Numbered from the stretch's first letter, positions 38,701 through 46,386 are shown. The stretch: DNA of 64,000 nucleotides from JANSWP01 sp041941305 (GCA_041941305.1 JBGTQJ010000038.1:24187-88186); one strand, 5' to 3'. Numbers and translations are program-made. Notes: generated from the sequence alone by a model not told the origin.

Positions 38701-39811
38701 CTTCGATGGTTCCATCAATGCAGGGCATATTTGTGTTACTTAAAGTTATCAATTCAAAACCTGAAAGGGTAACATTTAATTCACTCGGTTCATTAAATAG
38801 CCAGGTCTGATGTGTATTATTTCTATAAACATCTGTTACTGTTGCCAAACCAGGCATATTGGGATCTGGAACATTAAAAAACACTTTGTTATTTATCAAC
38901 TCTCCACCATTCAAGTCCTCTGCCTGTGGTTCATAATAATATATATTTCCTGGTGTCCAACCAGCATTATCATCAGAACGAATGACAGCATCTCTATTTT
39001 CAGAAGCATATACTCTGGTCAAGTCGTTCTTAACGAAACCACTGGAATTTGAAGAAAAAGGAAAACGATAAGGGTCAGCCTGATCAAAATCAACTTCATA
39101 TACAAAACCATCCTTAGTCAAAACATAAAACATTGGAGAAGTTTTGAAATTGTTTTGATTGATGATAGAGATATATTCGTTTGAATATACCCGACCCTCC
39201 AATAAAACGCCACCATCATTCCCTGCTGCATTTTGAGAAACCGTTACATCCCATGCCAGCACCACTCGTGGGACATTAGGTTGGTTTATTGCCCTGGTCC
39301 AGGGGTCACCGTTCAGGATATTTTGAAATTGCCCGGTCATATAGGTTGGGAAATCAATTATCACTGTCCAGATCCCTTCATTGTCGGCATCTACAGCCAC
39401 AACTCCGGGGATATAACCAGGTCCATTGGTGGATCCTCCACCTGTTGGACCATTTATCTCCTCAACGTCATTGTTAATGACTCCAATGCCTAAACTTGGA
39501 TCGCTAAATGAAGTATGAAGGGTACCATCTGGTCTGTAAATTTCAATAAAACCAGCCATTAGTCCAATGTGACTCGCGCCAACGTTTAGGAATTCACCAG
39601 CCTTTGCGTAGACCTTAATTTGTTGATCTCCACGTGTATCTAAAAAGAGCCGGTAACCTGGATAATTTCTGAAATCTTTGGAGCCTTCTGCTTGTAAATT
39701 GAAAGATGATAATAGGGTCAGACCAAATAAGGTAATACCTAAAATCAGTTTACGAAGTAATTTTACATAACCACTTCGGCTATGCCATGGGAGGTAAAAG
39801 TTAAAACTCAT
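32774..39811 (-). CDS. Giant T9SS-exported adhesin with Ca-binding and Ig-like repeats
   Basis: A 2345-residue surface protein. After an N-terminal signal region (SRSGYVKLLRKLILGITLFGLTLLSSFNLQA) comes a beta-rich domain (about 50-545). Thrombospondin type 3-like repeats rich in D.D.DG motifs follow (about 550-1140; seven to eight units of DLDTDNDGINDVIEGG type), likely binding calcium. Then a tandem array of Ig-like domains spans about 1150-2150: nine near-identical units of about 84 residues (DETPTL..LCVGE..LNS...YEWYFDDG) plus two divergent ones. The C-terminal domain (IITPNGDNKNEFFRVPCL ... NRWGDEVHQ ... GTYFYMIWL) is the gliding-motility-associated type B sorting domain. The ATG at 39811 is used, since the codon four triplets upstream is TTG. 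It is exported by T9SS with the adjacent PorP/SprF. Confidence 0.88.
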   Translation of the reverse strand: MSFNFYLPWHSRSGYVKLLRKLILGITLFGLTLLSSFNLQAEGSKDFRNYPGYRLFLDTRGDQQIKVYAKAGEFLNVGASHIGLMAGFIEIYRPDGTLHTSFSDPSLGIGVINNDVEEINGPTGGGSTNGPGYIPGVVAVDADNEGIWTVIIDFPTYMTGQFQNILNGDPWTRAINQPNVPRVVLAWDVTVSQNAAGNDGGVLLEGRVYSNEYISIINQNNFKTSPMFYVLTKDGFVYEVDFDQADPYRFPFSSNSSGFVKNDLTRVYASENRDAVIRSDDNAGWTPGNIYYYEPQAEDLNGGELINNKVFFNVPDPNMPGLATVTDVYRNNTHQTWLFNEPSELNVTLSGFELITLSNTNMPCIDGTIEEGIGGNLNFSSTLAGTAILMLDLNNDGDYDDDMDRFITQIIEAGNSSIFWNGIDGEGNLVEIQDGYTFNYFLEIRGGEAHIIMEDIENNFGGVTFQWMNNMGSDPNVEFFYDHSQVGGGVSGGGNPGNPLPTTTPFVYINNFGNEKFLDYWLYVPFTGNGQGSFTVDVVEDCDQAVAVDYDQDGIIDEIDIDDDNDGVPDIKEYCNPNGSWTCLPGQVDPSGDEDDDNIPNFLDANDPVVNLGCLDADANGICDEVLPIFDTDRDNVPDHLDSDSDNDGITDLTEAGHFQADVNGDGIIDGLPVEFGANGLYNPIASHPDAPTATETYMRWDFDTDGVPDHDDLDADNDGINDVREGGFGDLDTNNDGRIDDGMGNPPIVTPTGLPFAIAPVNTGLPIPLPFDKDEDTIPDWHDLDSDNDTILDVQEGGSRDPDNDGVIGEGIPIVNTDGQAETSGVGVPLSTTSNPLDTDNDGLRDFHDLDTDNDGINDVKEASGLDPDGDGIPGIGIPNVNQNGIPTSDMNDTPISATSNPDDTDGDGVRDFRDLDTDNDGINDVIEGGNPDEDGDGIIGTGMPQVNGDGQANMDENGDPVNTTSEPTDTDNDDSPDFRELDSDNDGISDVIEGGNPDPDNDNIIGEGVPEVNQNGQATADGNGDPVNPTSNPTDTDGDQTPDFQELDSDDDGLPDSDECPDDAPCIDGDGDGMPDFQDTDRDNDGISDSYECETGTDCPDTDGDGIPDVDDLDTDGDGLSDDLECPGGEPCLDADMNGIPNWREYNCNAFTYVPQLDTVFGGGIFCENEMVVLEGMVELPYDEQVIVIWKGPANFQFTDTIAPSDIIRLEFPSIDSINNGSYALILENQFGCPGGIDTLDITVVNSPEAPIASVDDNIVCESETIFLSSSVVQGTNITYTWYFDDGNGAQILDTTLDPELTIMDANNFDDGIYHVVAFENGCSSQSSNPVVVNVSNIASQQISLAASDNNLCVGEALQLTTDTLNIPGISYEWYYDDGTGPVLIATTNNPSYEIDSVHDTNSGIYTVLANEDECRSQISSPQNILVSSTLDETPQLVAVLDNLCVGEDLELSSTLISSNPTTYNWYFDDGTGPQLIETTDVPNFVVENVMDTDEGTYSVIANVGNCVSPESDGESITISDLSGIIPSLSVSNSTLCVGQNLELNTSVVTGTAVVYEWYFDDGNGATLLGTTAQPIFLIDDVSTDESGFYTVFAKDGNCISDISNAENVEITTLLDETPVLAAMNDILCTGGTIELNSSSISGGNVTYEWYFDNGTGPQLIETTIVPTLFIQDVTTSDDGIYTVIGNIDGCITPSSNAANISITTILSDTPQLTVDDDVVCVGEMIELNSTFIPGGNIIYQWFFDDGNGWVQVGTTASPTFFVNDAQLSDAGIYSVVASNGECASQPSNSESVTVTGVLDQTPTLTVNNDNPCQGELLELNSTVIAGGNVTYEWIFDDGSGNTMVMTTDVPTLFITDVSLTNTGIYTVIVHAGGCSSAPSNAVDVIVTDVLDETPTLMVTNSVLCTGGTIELNSNAFPGINVAYHWYFDGGNGSQFIGTTNNPTYIINNVNPANTGIYMVAVQVGGCTTPFSNGENILVTTQMNETPILEVENGDLCAGQTLTLTSTPIPGNNIMYEWYFDDGSGPSLIATTDIPSLIIEDVSTADGGIYTVLARDGDCLSNTSNARIVSVTGTDALDSTNSTDEDNPACIGDLVQLMVPSIPGASYEWVGPDNFTANTASEFLEVVSTSQAGDYYAIVSTQNCTFTSDPTTVYVSDEVIAVDDVYDLNINGSAPNMDLVLNDNMGSLTSWTISIITEPEHGTVMDDNGILSYIPEMNYFGEDSFVYMICDKECPDNCDEATVRLNISSISTSEDCFIPNIITPNGDNKNEFFRVPCLQDQYQNNSVKIFNRWGDEVHQAEPYQNDWAGTFKGKPLPAGTYFYMIWLNKDDSECLTGYFTITR
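33550..36050 (-). repeat. Tandem Ig-like repeats within the adhesin gene
   Basis: About nine tandem units of roughly 250 bp, each encoding an Ig-like domain that starts with a DETP.L..N..LCVGE-type strand and ends with a SN...V.V strand. Unit boundaries follow the recurring LCVG / YEWYFDDG / TPSN landmarks. High identity between units points to recent duplication or gene conversion. Confidence 0.7.
36400..38170 (-). repeat. Thrombospondin type 3-like repeats within the adhesin gene
   Basis: Units of about 66 codons (DFRDLDTDNDGINDVIEGGNPDEDGDGIIG-type, seven to eight copies) that then shorten to about 33 codons at the C-terminal end of the block. Each holds two to three D.D.DG.D calcium-binding-like loops. 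The DNA is correspondingly repetitive on the plus strand (ATCATTGTC-type words). Confidence 0.75.
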
Positions 39812-40203
39812 GGTCAGTTTCAAGTTTTGAAAATTAATTGTTTGGAAAGAACTACAAAATCGGTAAAAAAGAAAGAGCCGAAATTACCTATAATTTTTTA
39901 TTATTTGTATTTTCTTCATTTTCAAAATCAAAAACATTGCCAATTGAATTCATGTTTGACCTGTGTGCTAAAAAGTCTCCGTGTTGTTTAGTCTTACTAT
40001 ACTACAGAATTATTAAAATCTAAAAGAAAATGAAAACAATAATTTCACATAATGACCTCGTGAATATTTGCTTTTTTTATTTTTATTTTCCTGAAACAAG
40101 GAACTGCAATTTTTGTCAGTCAAATTTTTGAAAAAAAAATGATTCTTTTTGAACCTATTCTAAAAAGGCGTGTACCAAACGAAAACAATACCAATCTATA
40201 ATA
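39812..40203. other. Divergent intergenic region, adhesin / FGE-like gene
   Basis: About 390 AT-rich bases with homopolymer runs. It holds the promoters of the adhesin operon and the FGE-like gene. I saw no exact TAnnTTTG box, no hairpin and no small gene in it. Confidence 0.4.
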
Positions 40204-42132
40204 ATGAAACGGACTTTCAGTATCATCTTAATTTTGCTCTTTCAGTTTAGCCTTGTTTTTGCAGATTCCTTGCCGCAACCTGAAAAAATTTTTTCAATTA
40301 CCCGCATCACAAAATCCTTTGATTATTATGTGGAACAAGCCCATTTGTGGAAACTGGAAACCCAAAAGGAAGTCAGGAATGCGGATACCTGGTACAATTA
40401 TTTTTTGGCAGCGCGCTATGCAAACCGGTTATCTGATGGTATGAACCCTTTCAACCTAAAATCTATAGTAGAGAAAATACCAAATGCAATTCCCAACACA
40501 GCAGAATATTTTTACATCAATTACATTTTTAAAGGACGAGGTCCTGATAATTTTGATTTACTATTGAAGGCACACGAATTGGCTCCAAAAAATCCCGCTA
40601 TTCTACATGACATGGTTACTCTTCGAGTGGCAAATGGGGAGCAAGAACAAGTTCGTCAATTGCTAAAGACCTGGTATGATAGTAATGAAATGCCAACTGG
40701 TCTATATAAGTGGAATTACAATATGTTAATGTCAGTAGAACCAAATGCTATTTTGATTACCTGGGGAGACAATGATACTTATCCTGCATGGATATTGCAA
40801 CAAGTAAAAAATGTGCGTCCTGATGTTGTCGTTTTAAATGCATGGATGTTGGCAGGTTATGAGGATTACCAAAAAAGGGTTTTTGAAAAATTCGATATTC
40901 CAGCCATGAGACAAAAGAAAGCTGATTTTCCAGATCACGCTGCTTTTTTTGAATTTTGTACTGATTACGTAATGCACAATTCCCAACGACCAGTATACAT
41001 TGCCGCAGCATTACCACAAAATATCAAAGGGAATCATCATGAATACCTCTATTCCACAGGACTAGCATTTAAATACTCAAAAGAAGATTTCGACAATGTG
41101 GCTGTCATGAAAAATAATTTCGAGAATAAATTTTTAAAAGATTATTTGTTCATCGATTTAGAGAATGACATTAGCCAGGGAGTTGTTAACACTGCCAATG
41201 TTAACTATATTCCTCCCTTCCTACGCCTCTATCGCCATTATAAGGAAAGTGGAGAAGAAGCAAGAGCAGATCAACTAAAAGTGCTCATAAAAAATATTGC
41301 AGAAAAAGGAGGAAAGTTGGATCAGGTGCTTCCCTATTTAGGAGATTTAAAATATCCATCCAATAATATTGAGTCTATTTTGGATGTAAAAAGCATGGAT
41401 AGGGGTTATGTGAAAATTCATGAAAACCTCTATGCAGCTGAAACGGAATTGACCAATGCACAGTATGAAAACTTCCTGATGGATTTATTAAAAAATAAAG
41501 ATTTTGAAAAATTGGAGGTTGCGAAAACTTCAAAAACCAATTGGAGAAACCATTTATCTGACAATCATAAAGGACAACCTGATCATGTTATTTTTGAACA
41601 TGCTCACCCAGAGGCAGCAGAAGCCCCTATTCAGAATATTAGCCATGAAGGTGCAAAGCTATATTGCGATTGGATGACTATGATTTACAACAATAGCAAT
41701 CATAAAAAGAAATTGTATAAAAAAGTTTTGTTCAGGCTGCCGTTGGAATCTGAATGGACTATGGCTGCAAAAGGAGGGCATCTGGCCAATTATCCCTGGG
41801 GAGGTTTTTATTTCAAAAACGCTAAGGGCTGCTATTTGGCTAATTATGATGTAGCAAATGAAGAACCTTGTACAGACTGCAAAGTTCAATATTTGTCAAA
41901 TGACGGAGGATTTTTTCCGGTAAAGGCAGATGCTTACTACCCGAATGATTATGGATGTTATAACATGAGTGGAAATGTTGCAGAAATGATCCAAACTCCT
42001 GGGGTTGCTATGGGAGGAAGTTGGGCAGATAAACCTGAAAATGCTCAGGTAGACTCAAAACAAATTTATAAGGAAAGAAGTCCGAAAGTTGGATTCCGGG
42101 TCTTTATGGAAGTATTGGAATATAAAAATTAA
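40204..42132 (+). CDS. Exported protein with DUF2723-like middle region and FGE-sulfatase domain
   Basis: A 642-residue protein. A signal peptide (SIILILLFQFSLVFA) is followed by a helical TPR-like region and a segment at about 175-270 (ILITWGDNDTYPAWILQQVKNVRPDVVVLNAWMLAG) that resembles the C-terminal soluble part of DUF2723 membrane proteins. The last 250 residues are a formylglycine-generating-enzyme (SUMF1/FGE) domain: ETELTNAQYENFL, FRLPLESEWTMAAKGG, YPNDYGCYNMSGNVAEMI, AMGGSWADKP and VGFRVFMEV. In Bacteroidota such domains also occur in the gliding proteins GldJ and GldK, where catalysis is doubtful. The key Cys pair of true FGEs is not obvious, so an enzyme activity is uncertain. WH-6 lies directly after the stop. 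Confidence 0.8.
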   Translation: MKRTFSIILILLFQFSLVFADSLPQPEKIFSITRITKSFDYYVEQAHLWKLETQKEVRNADTWYNYFLAARYANRLSDGMNPFNLKSIVEKIPNAIPNTAEYFYINYIFKGRGPDNFDLLLKAHELAPKNPAILHDMVTLRVANGEQEQVRQLLKTWYDSNEMPTGLYKWNYNMLMSVEPNAILITWGDNDTYPAWILQQVKNVRPDVVVLNAWMLAGYEDYQKRVFEKFDIPAMRQKKADFPDHAAFFEFCTDYVMHNSQRPVYIAAALPQNIKGNHHEYLYSTGLAFKYSKEDFDNVAVMKNNFENKFLKDYLFIDLENDISQGVVNTANVNYIPPFLRLYRHYKESGEEARADQLKVLIKNIAEKGGKLDQVLPYLGDLKYPSNNIESILDVKSMDRGYVKIHENLYAAETELTNAQYENFLMDLLKNKDFEKLEVAKTSKTNWRNHLSDNHKGQPDHVIFEHAHPEAAEAPIQNISHEGAKLYCDWMTMIYNNSNHKKKLYKKVLFRLPLESEWTMAAKGGHLANYPWGGFYFKNAKGCYLANYDVANEEPCTDCKVQYLSNDGGFFPVKADAYYPNDYGCYNMSGNVAEMIQTPGVAMGGSWADKPENAQVDSKQIYKERSPKVGFRVFMEVLEYKN

Positions 42133-42215
42133 TAAAAATGAAAATGAAAATTGAAATCAAAATATAATTACCAACTATTTTCCTTTTCATTTTCATTTTC
42201 ATTTTCATTTTTATT
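42131..42215. repeat. Word hairpin WH-6 after the FGE-like gene
   Basis: A perfect 21-bp AT-rich stem (42131-42151 with 42195-42215), made of AAAATGAAAATGAA-type words; the loop is 43 nt. The TTTTCATTTTCATT repeat continues to about 42255 beyond the paired part, so slippage or expansion is likely. Confidence 0.7.
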
Positions 42216-42545
42216 TTCATTTTTTTTTTCATTCAAATTTTCATTTTCATTGAATATAAATTGAGCAAAAAAAATGCTCCACCGAAGGGGCAGAGCAAAA
42301 TGTTAACATTTTTTGCTAGATAACCTATATTCAATCAGATTGTGAAAAGCAAAATTTTTGCCATAGTCTCAATATCATCCATCTTTTTTAGTTTTAATTA
42401 TCAGAAAAAATTATACAACAAATTTTATCCGTCTGCAAAGTATGAGTTTATTGAATTTGTATTATATGATAGAAATTTAGAGCAGGCTTGAATTTTGTGA
42501 TTGTCAAATACAAGATTGCTTTAAAATCCTATAAAAGCTTTTTGT
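42133..42545. other. Intergenic region between FGE-like and ECF sigma genes
   Basis: About 413 bases. It contains WH-6, the extended TTTTCA tract to about 42255 and the branched hairpin structure at 42249-42335. The remaining 210 bases before the sigma factor must hold its promoter; I found no exact consensus box. Confidence 0.4.
42249..42335. ncRNA. Candidate branched RNA structure
   Basis: A closing stem of 10 bp, ATTGAATATA (42249-42258) with TATATTCAAT (42326-42335), encloses two hairpins: GAGCA / TGCTC (42263-42279) with an A7 loop, and AGCAAAA / TTTTGCT (42294-42317) around TGTTAACA. Between them lies CACCGAAGGGG. The fold would be a three-way junction. It sits 210 bp upstream of the ECF sigma factor gene, or downstream of the FGE-like gene. 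Its function is unknown, and a chance fold in AT-rich DNA is possible. Confidence 0.35.
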
Positions 42546-43118
42546 TTGCTCTTTTCAAAACAGTCATATCACCAACGCTCTGACGAAGAATTAATGGGCT
42601 TCATTACTAAAGGGAATGAGCGTGCATTTGAAGTGTTATTCAATCGTTATTCGACAAAGATGCACAACTATTTCTATCGCTTCCTGTATCAAGACCAAAA
42701 TAAAGCGGATGATTTTACGCAGGATTTGTTTATGAAAATCATCGAAAAACCCCATTTATTTGATACCAGCCGTAAGTTTTCAACATGGCTTTACTCAGTT
42801 GCAGGAAATATGTGTAAAAATGAATACCGAAAAAATGGCAAGTATCAAATTATAAATGAAGTCCCGGATCAGCCTGTACCCGAATGTTTTGAATATTTAC
42901 CTGAACCCTTAGATAGGGCATTGTTTGAAAAAGAATTGCAAAATGCAGTAAACGATTTGGAAGAAACCCACAAACAATGTTTCATATTGAGATATCAGGA
43001 GGGATTGGGGGTAAAAGAAATTGGTGAAATTATTGGATGTCCGGCGGGAACAGTAAAATCCAGATTGTTTTATACTGTCAGGAAATTGTCCGAAAAGTTG
43101 AAGATTTTTCAAACATGA
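42546..43118 (+). CDS. ECF-type RNA polymerase sigma factor
   Basis: A 190-residue sigma-70 family ECF factor. Region 2 is at residues 20-90 (GNERAFEVLFNRYSTKMHNYFYRFLYQDQNKADDFTQDLFMKI), and region 4 is at 135-185 (ALNDLEETHKQCFILRYQEGLGVKEIGEIIGCPAGTVKSRLFYTVRKLSEKL). A TTG start at 42546 keeps the SDEELMGF start of region 2, while the first in-frame ATG would cut into it. The next gene, 80 bp downstream, has the layout of an anti-sigma partner, so the two probably form a sigma/anti-sigma pair responding to an envelope signal. Confidence 0.92.
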   Translation: MLFSKQSYHQRSDEELMGFITKGNERAFEVLFNRYSTKMHNYFYRFLYQDQNKADDFTQDLFMKIIEKPHLFDTSRKFSTWLYSVAGNMCKNEYRKNGKYQIINEVPDQPVPECFEYLPEPLDRALFEKELQNAVNDLEETHKQCFILRYQEGLGVKEIGEIIGCPAGTVKSRLFYTVRKLSEKLKIFQT

Positions 43119-43198
43119 CCCTTTATGATTCTCTGGAATCGTGAAGTTGAATAGAGATACTGAATATTGATAGCCGTAACCCATATAAATTTAATATT

Positions 43199-43933
43199 AT
43201 GATGTTAGATCGAAAATTAGAGGAGCTTTTAAAAGCAAAAAAATACAGTGCTTTGAGTGCCGATGAGAAAGCATTGGTTTCAAAATCCCTAACGGAAAAG
43301 GAATACAATCGTTTTCGAATGATTTTATGTGGTAGCAGAAATAGCTTGAATAATATTGATACTGCGCCTTCCCCCAGAGTAAAACAAAACCTGATGGCAG
43401 CGATGAGTGCAAAAAGAAGGCAAAAGCAACCTTTGACTGTTGCCTGGAATAGCTTTGCCAGTTCTCGAATCCCAGTTTGGCAGGCAGCAGCAGCTTTTGC
43501 GATTTTAATGTTTTGTACAATGCTTTTGAAACAACAGGTTGTTTTTATCGAAAATAGCCCGGCAGAACCCTTGATGGTTTACAAAACAGATACTGTTTTC
43601 GAAACAGTTTATAAAACGGATACGGTTTTTGAAGAAGTACCTGTTTATTTGAGTGGAAAGAAAAATATAAATGTAAAGCCAGGAGCGACTTATCATAATT
43701 CGAATGAATTCAAACCTTCCAATGCTTTATTTTCAAATACAACTGAAAGGGAAAAAGATGAAAACAAGTTCCCTTTTGATTTTTTAGAGACAAATCAACT
43801 CCTGGCGGATTCTACTCCTGTTTTGAAACAACATTTCAATCCTTCCTCAAACTCCTGGCTGGACATTCCAGCAAGAGGTAGAAATGCAAAGGATGATGCT
43901 GATTTGCTACAATTTTTAACCGAAATAAACTAA
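43199..43933 (+). CDS. Probable anti-sigma factor (single membrane segment)
   Basis: A 244-residue protein. The N-terminal 80 residues are helical and charged (MMLDRKLEELLKAKKYSALSADEKALVSKSLTEKEYNRFRMIL), as in anti-sigma domains. One membrane segment (about 97-112, VWQAAAAFAILMFCTMLL) follows. The periplasmic part contains a tandem decamer repeat (VYKTDTVFETVYKTDTVFEEV) near 130-150 and is otherwise rich in Asn and Ser. No zinc-binding motif is seen, so it is not of the ZAS type. The call rests on its location directly after an ECF sigma gene and on its topology. Either the ATG at 43199 or 43202 could be the start. Confidence 0.65.
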   Translation: MMLDRKLEELLKAKKYSALSADEKALVSKSLTEKEYNRFRMILCGSRNSLNNIDTAPSPRVKQNLMAAMSAKRRQKQPLTVAWNSFASSRIPVWQAAAAFAILMFCTMLLKQQVVFIENSPAEPLMVYKTDTVFETVYKTDTVFEEVPVYLSGKKNINVKPGATYHNSNEFKPSNALFSNTTEREKDENKFPFDFLETNQLLADSTPVLKQHFNPSSNSWLDIPARGRNAKDDADLLQFLTEIN

Positions 43934-44089
43934 ACGGGCGATAAAAATTGATGTTTCTGAAGTAATTTTCTTGTTTACCTAAGGTGGTTTTTAAAAGGCT
44001 TTTGTTTTTTTGTTGTATCGAATAAATCGGAGTGAAAAGAAATCTTTTTGTTCAAGAAAAATATTACAATCGCTTACAACATAAAAACA

Positions 44090-45274
44090 ATGAACCAATT
44101 CTTTCCTTTATTACTAGGTGTTGCATTCCTTACCGCTTGTTCTCAAAAAAAAGACACTTCCAAAATAGATAAAATCATTGCTGAAGTCAGCAGTGATTTT
44201 GTTTCAGATAAAAGAGTAAAAAGATTTCTGGTATCTGCAATTCGAAATAAGGAATCCATTATTCTTAAAGGTGAAACCAATCTTCCCAATGCAAAAAAAG
44301 CCTTATTGGAAATGCTGGAAAACAGTCAGATTCCCTTTTTGGATAGCATTGACCTTTTGCCTCATTCAAATTTGAATGGTAAACATTTTGGAATCGTCAA
44401 CATTAGCGTATGCAATATTAGATATGAACCAAAACATTGGGCAGAGTTGTCTACTCAGGCTTTGTTAGGAACAGAACTGCGTGTCCATAAACAAGAAGGA
44501 GACTGGTTTTTAGTACAAACGCCAGATGACTATTTTGGCTGGTTGGATGCCGGGGGATTTGTTTTAATGGATGAAGAAGGATTAGAAAAGTGGAGAGCTA
44601 AGCCAAAACTTGTTTATACGGAGCATTTTGGTTTCGCTACTAGAAACGTTGACGGAGCCGAAGTATTGATCTCTGATTTGGTCAAAGGCAACATTTTGGC
44701 GATGGAGCCACTAAAACAATGGAATCACAAGATTTTATTTCCCGATGGTAGAGATGCTTTCATACCGAAGGAATCTGCTGTTCGGCTTGAATCTTGGTTG
44801 GGACAACAAGATCCTGATGCTGAAAAAATTATTGAAACAGCAAGAGAATTTTTGGGAAGACCTTATTTGTGGGGTGGGACTTCAGGAAAGGGTATGGATT
44901 GTAGTGGATTTACCAAAACAGTTTATTATTTAAACGGTGTCCAATTGGAAAGGGATGCTTCTCTTCAGGTTCACACAGGGATTGAAATAGAAACTGATAC
45001 CCTTACATGGAAAAACCTGGAGGCAGGAGATTTATTATTCTTTGGACGCAGTCCCGAAGAAAAGGACAAGATCAGGCACGTGGCGATTTGGATGGGAAAT
45101 GGAAAAATAATTCATGCAACTGAAATGGTGAAAATTGAAAGCTTGATTCGGGGAGAGCCCGATTTTGCTGAATGGCGTCTATTGACTTTTGCAAGAGCTA
45201 AACGAATTTTGAATTCCCTGGGTGAAAACGGGATTATACAGTTAAAAGATTTACCCTATTATCAATCTATGTAA
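44090..45274 (+). CDS. NlpC/P60 family lipoprotein with SH3 domains
   Basis: A 394-residue protein. It starts MNQFFPLLLGVAFLTACSQ, with a lipobox Cys, so it is a lipoprotein; the ATG at 44090 is chosen for that. The middle has two bacterial SH3-like domains (about 105-255, NIRYEPKHWAELSTQALLGTELRVHKQEGDWFLVQTPDDYFGW). The C-terminal 130 residues are an NlpC/P60 peptidase domain with the catalytic Cys in GMDCSGFTK and His in IRHVAIWMGNGKIIHATE. The family cleaves peptide bonds in the peptidoglycan stem (gamma-D-Glu-diaminopimelate type). It follows the sigma/anti-sigma pair by 156 bp and may be in its regulon. Confidence 0.88.
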   Translation: MNQFFPLLLGVAFLTACSQKKDTSKIDKIIAEVSSDFVSDKRVKRFLVSAIRNKESIILKGETNLPNAKKALLEMLENSQIPFLDSIDLLPHSNLNGKHFGIVNISVCNIRYEPKHWAELSTQALLGTELRVHKQEGDWFLVQTPDDYFGWLDAGGFVLMDEEGLEKWRAKPKLVYTEHFGFATRNVDGAEVLISDLVKGNILAMEPLKQWNHKILFPDGRDAFIPKESAVRLESWLGQQDPDAEKIIETAREFLGRPYLWGGTSGKGMDCSGFTKTVYYLNGVQLERDASLQVHTGIEIETDTLTWKNLEAGDLLFFGRSPEEKDKIRHVAIWMGNGKIIHATEMVKIESLIRGEPDFAEWRLLTFARAKRILNSLGENGIIQLKDLPYYQSM

Positions 45275-45304
45275 CCATAGGTTTTTCTTTCAATTAAATC
45301 GAAA

Positions 45305-46321
45305 TTAAGTCTGTTGATAATTCTTTGCCGCAAGCTGTAACCGATTTACTATTCTGTTTTTTAAACTTTTAGGACCCAAAATCTCAATGGATTCTCCAAA
45401 GCCTAAAATTTCTCTTTCCAATTCGTAATTAGGGATGACCTCAATGCTGAGAATAATGCTTCCATCTTCATGCTTTTTCAAAATTTCCTGTGAATGATGC
45501 AATGGTTTTGTAATGACATAAGGAGCATTAGAAGGAGCAACTTGAAGGATTATCTTTATCGGTTTTTGACCTACATTTTTGGTGACACCAATGACATCTT
45601 CAAAAAATTGAGCAACTCCAAATTCGGCTTCTCTAAAATAAACTGAATCAATTTTTCGGACTCCTTGTATCCTGTCTAAAGCGAATAAATTGGCTTTGGT
45701 GTTTTCTTGTCTGCCTCCAAGTAAAAACCACCTGTTGCGATATTCCTTTAATAAATAGGGAAAGACTACAATTATATTTGCTTTCTTCGCTTTAAATGAT
45801 TTGTATTCGAGTTCCAAAACCTGTTTGTTTTTCACTGCTAATAATATTGGGTCAATCCATTCCAAACCTTTCAATAATTCATTTTTTTCAAAGTCAATAT
45901 AGGTGTCTTTACTTTGGCTTTGCTTCAGGATTTTATCCTCCAACTTTCCAATCATGGCACTCAAATCTTCGAAATACCCGAATCCTTTGAATTGTTTTAA
46001 CATGGTCACTACCTCTTTCAACTTTTCCAAATCCTGGTTACTTACATTGGCTTTGGCTAAAGTGAAATCTTTGTCTTCATAGGTATAAAATTTTCGCTCT
46101 ACAACAACTATCGGTGCATTGTAGCCCAATTTATCACTACGCATGTTTTGAATGTCCAATTGTATTGTACGTTTGCTTACTCCAGATTTGATTCCTTCAT
46201 ATTCATACAAAGCTTCGGATACTTTATCGATCAAATCTTCCAAACTCCATTTTCGAAATCTGTTTTGCAAGCATTGATCAATGACCTTATATCGTAGTAG
46301 TGCCAATTTGTTTACAGGCAT
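45305..46321 (-). CDS. WYL-domain transcriptional regulator
   Basis: A 338-residue protein. The N-terminal 80 residues form a winged helix-turn-helix (LLRYKVIDQCLQNRFRKWSLEDLIDKVSEALYEYEGIKSGVSKRTIQLDIQNMRS). A helical linker follows, then the WYL domain around 160-250 with the core YRNRWFLLGGRQE, and a C-terminal winged-helix-like extension. WYL domains bind nucleic acids or nucleotide ligands and often control DNA or RNA damage-linked genes. It is divergent from the RNA ligase gene, and its own start is 45 bp from the nearer of two identical-architecture palindromes. I infer that it regulates the RNA-repair genes. Confidence 0.88.
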   Translation of the reverse strand: MPVNKLALLRYKVIDQCLQNRFRKWSLEDLIDKVSEALYEYEGIKSGVSKRTIQLDIQNMRSDKLGYNAPIVVVERKFYTYEDKDFTLAKANVSNQDLEKLKEVVTMLKQFKGFGYFEDLSAMIGKLEDKILKQSQSKDTYIDFEKNELLKGLEWIDPILLAVKNKQVLELEYKSFKAKKANIIVVFPYLLKEYRNRWFLLGGRQENTKANLFALDRIQGVRKIDSVYFREAEFGVAQFFEDVIGVTKNVGQKPIKIILQVAPSNAPYVITKPLHHSQEILKKHEDGSIILSIEVIPNYELEREILGFGESIEILGPKSLKNRIVNRLQLAAKNYQQT

Positions 46322-46365
46322 TATTATGGATTTAATGGATGAATAAGTTGTAAATCTAAAAATAA

Positions 46366-46386
46366 ATGCGCAATGGAGTTGCGCAT
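46366..46386. promoter_or_regulatory. Candidate WYL operator, site 1
   Basis: A perfect inverted repeat: ATGCGCAA (46366-46373), 5-nt spacer, TTGCGCAT (46379-46386). It lies 45 bp upstream of the WYL regulator gene start. Its arms extend one base further on each side. It matches site 2 in arm sequence and spacer length. Confidence 0.7.
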
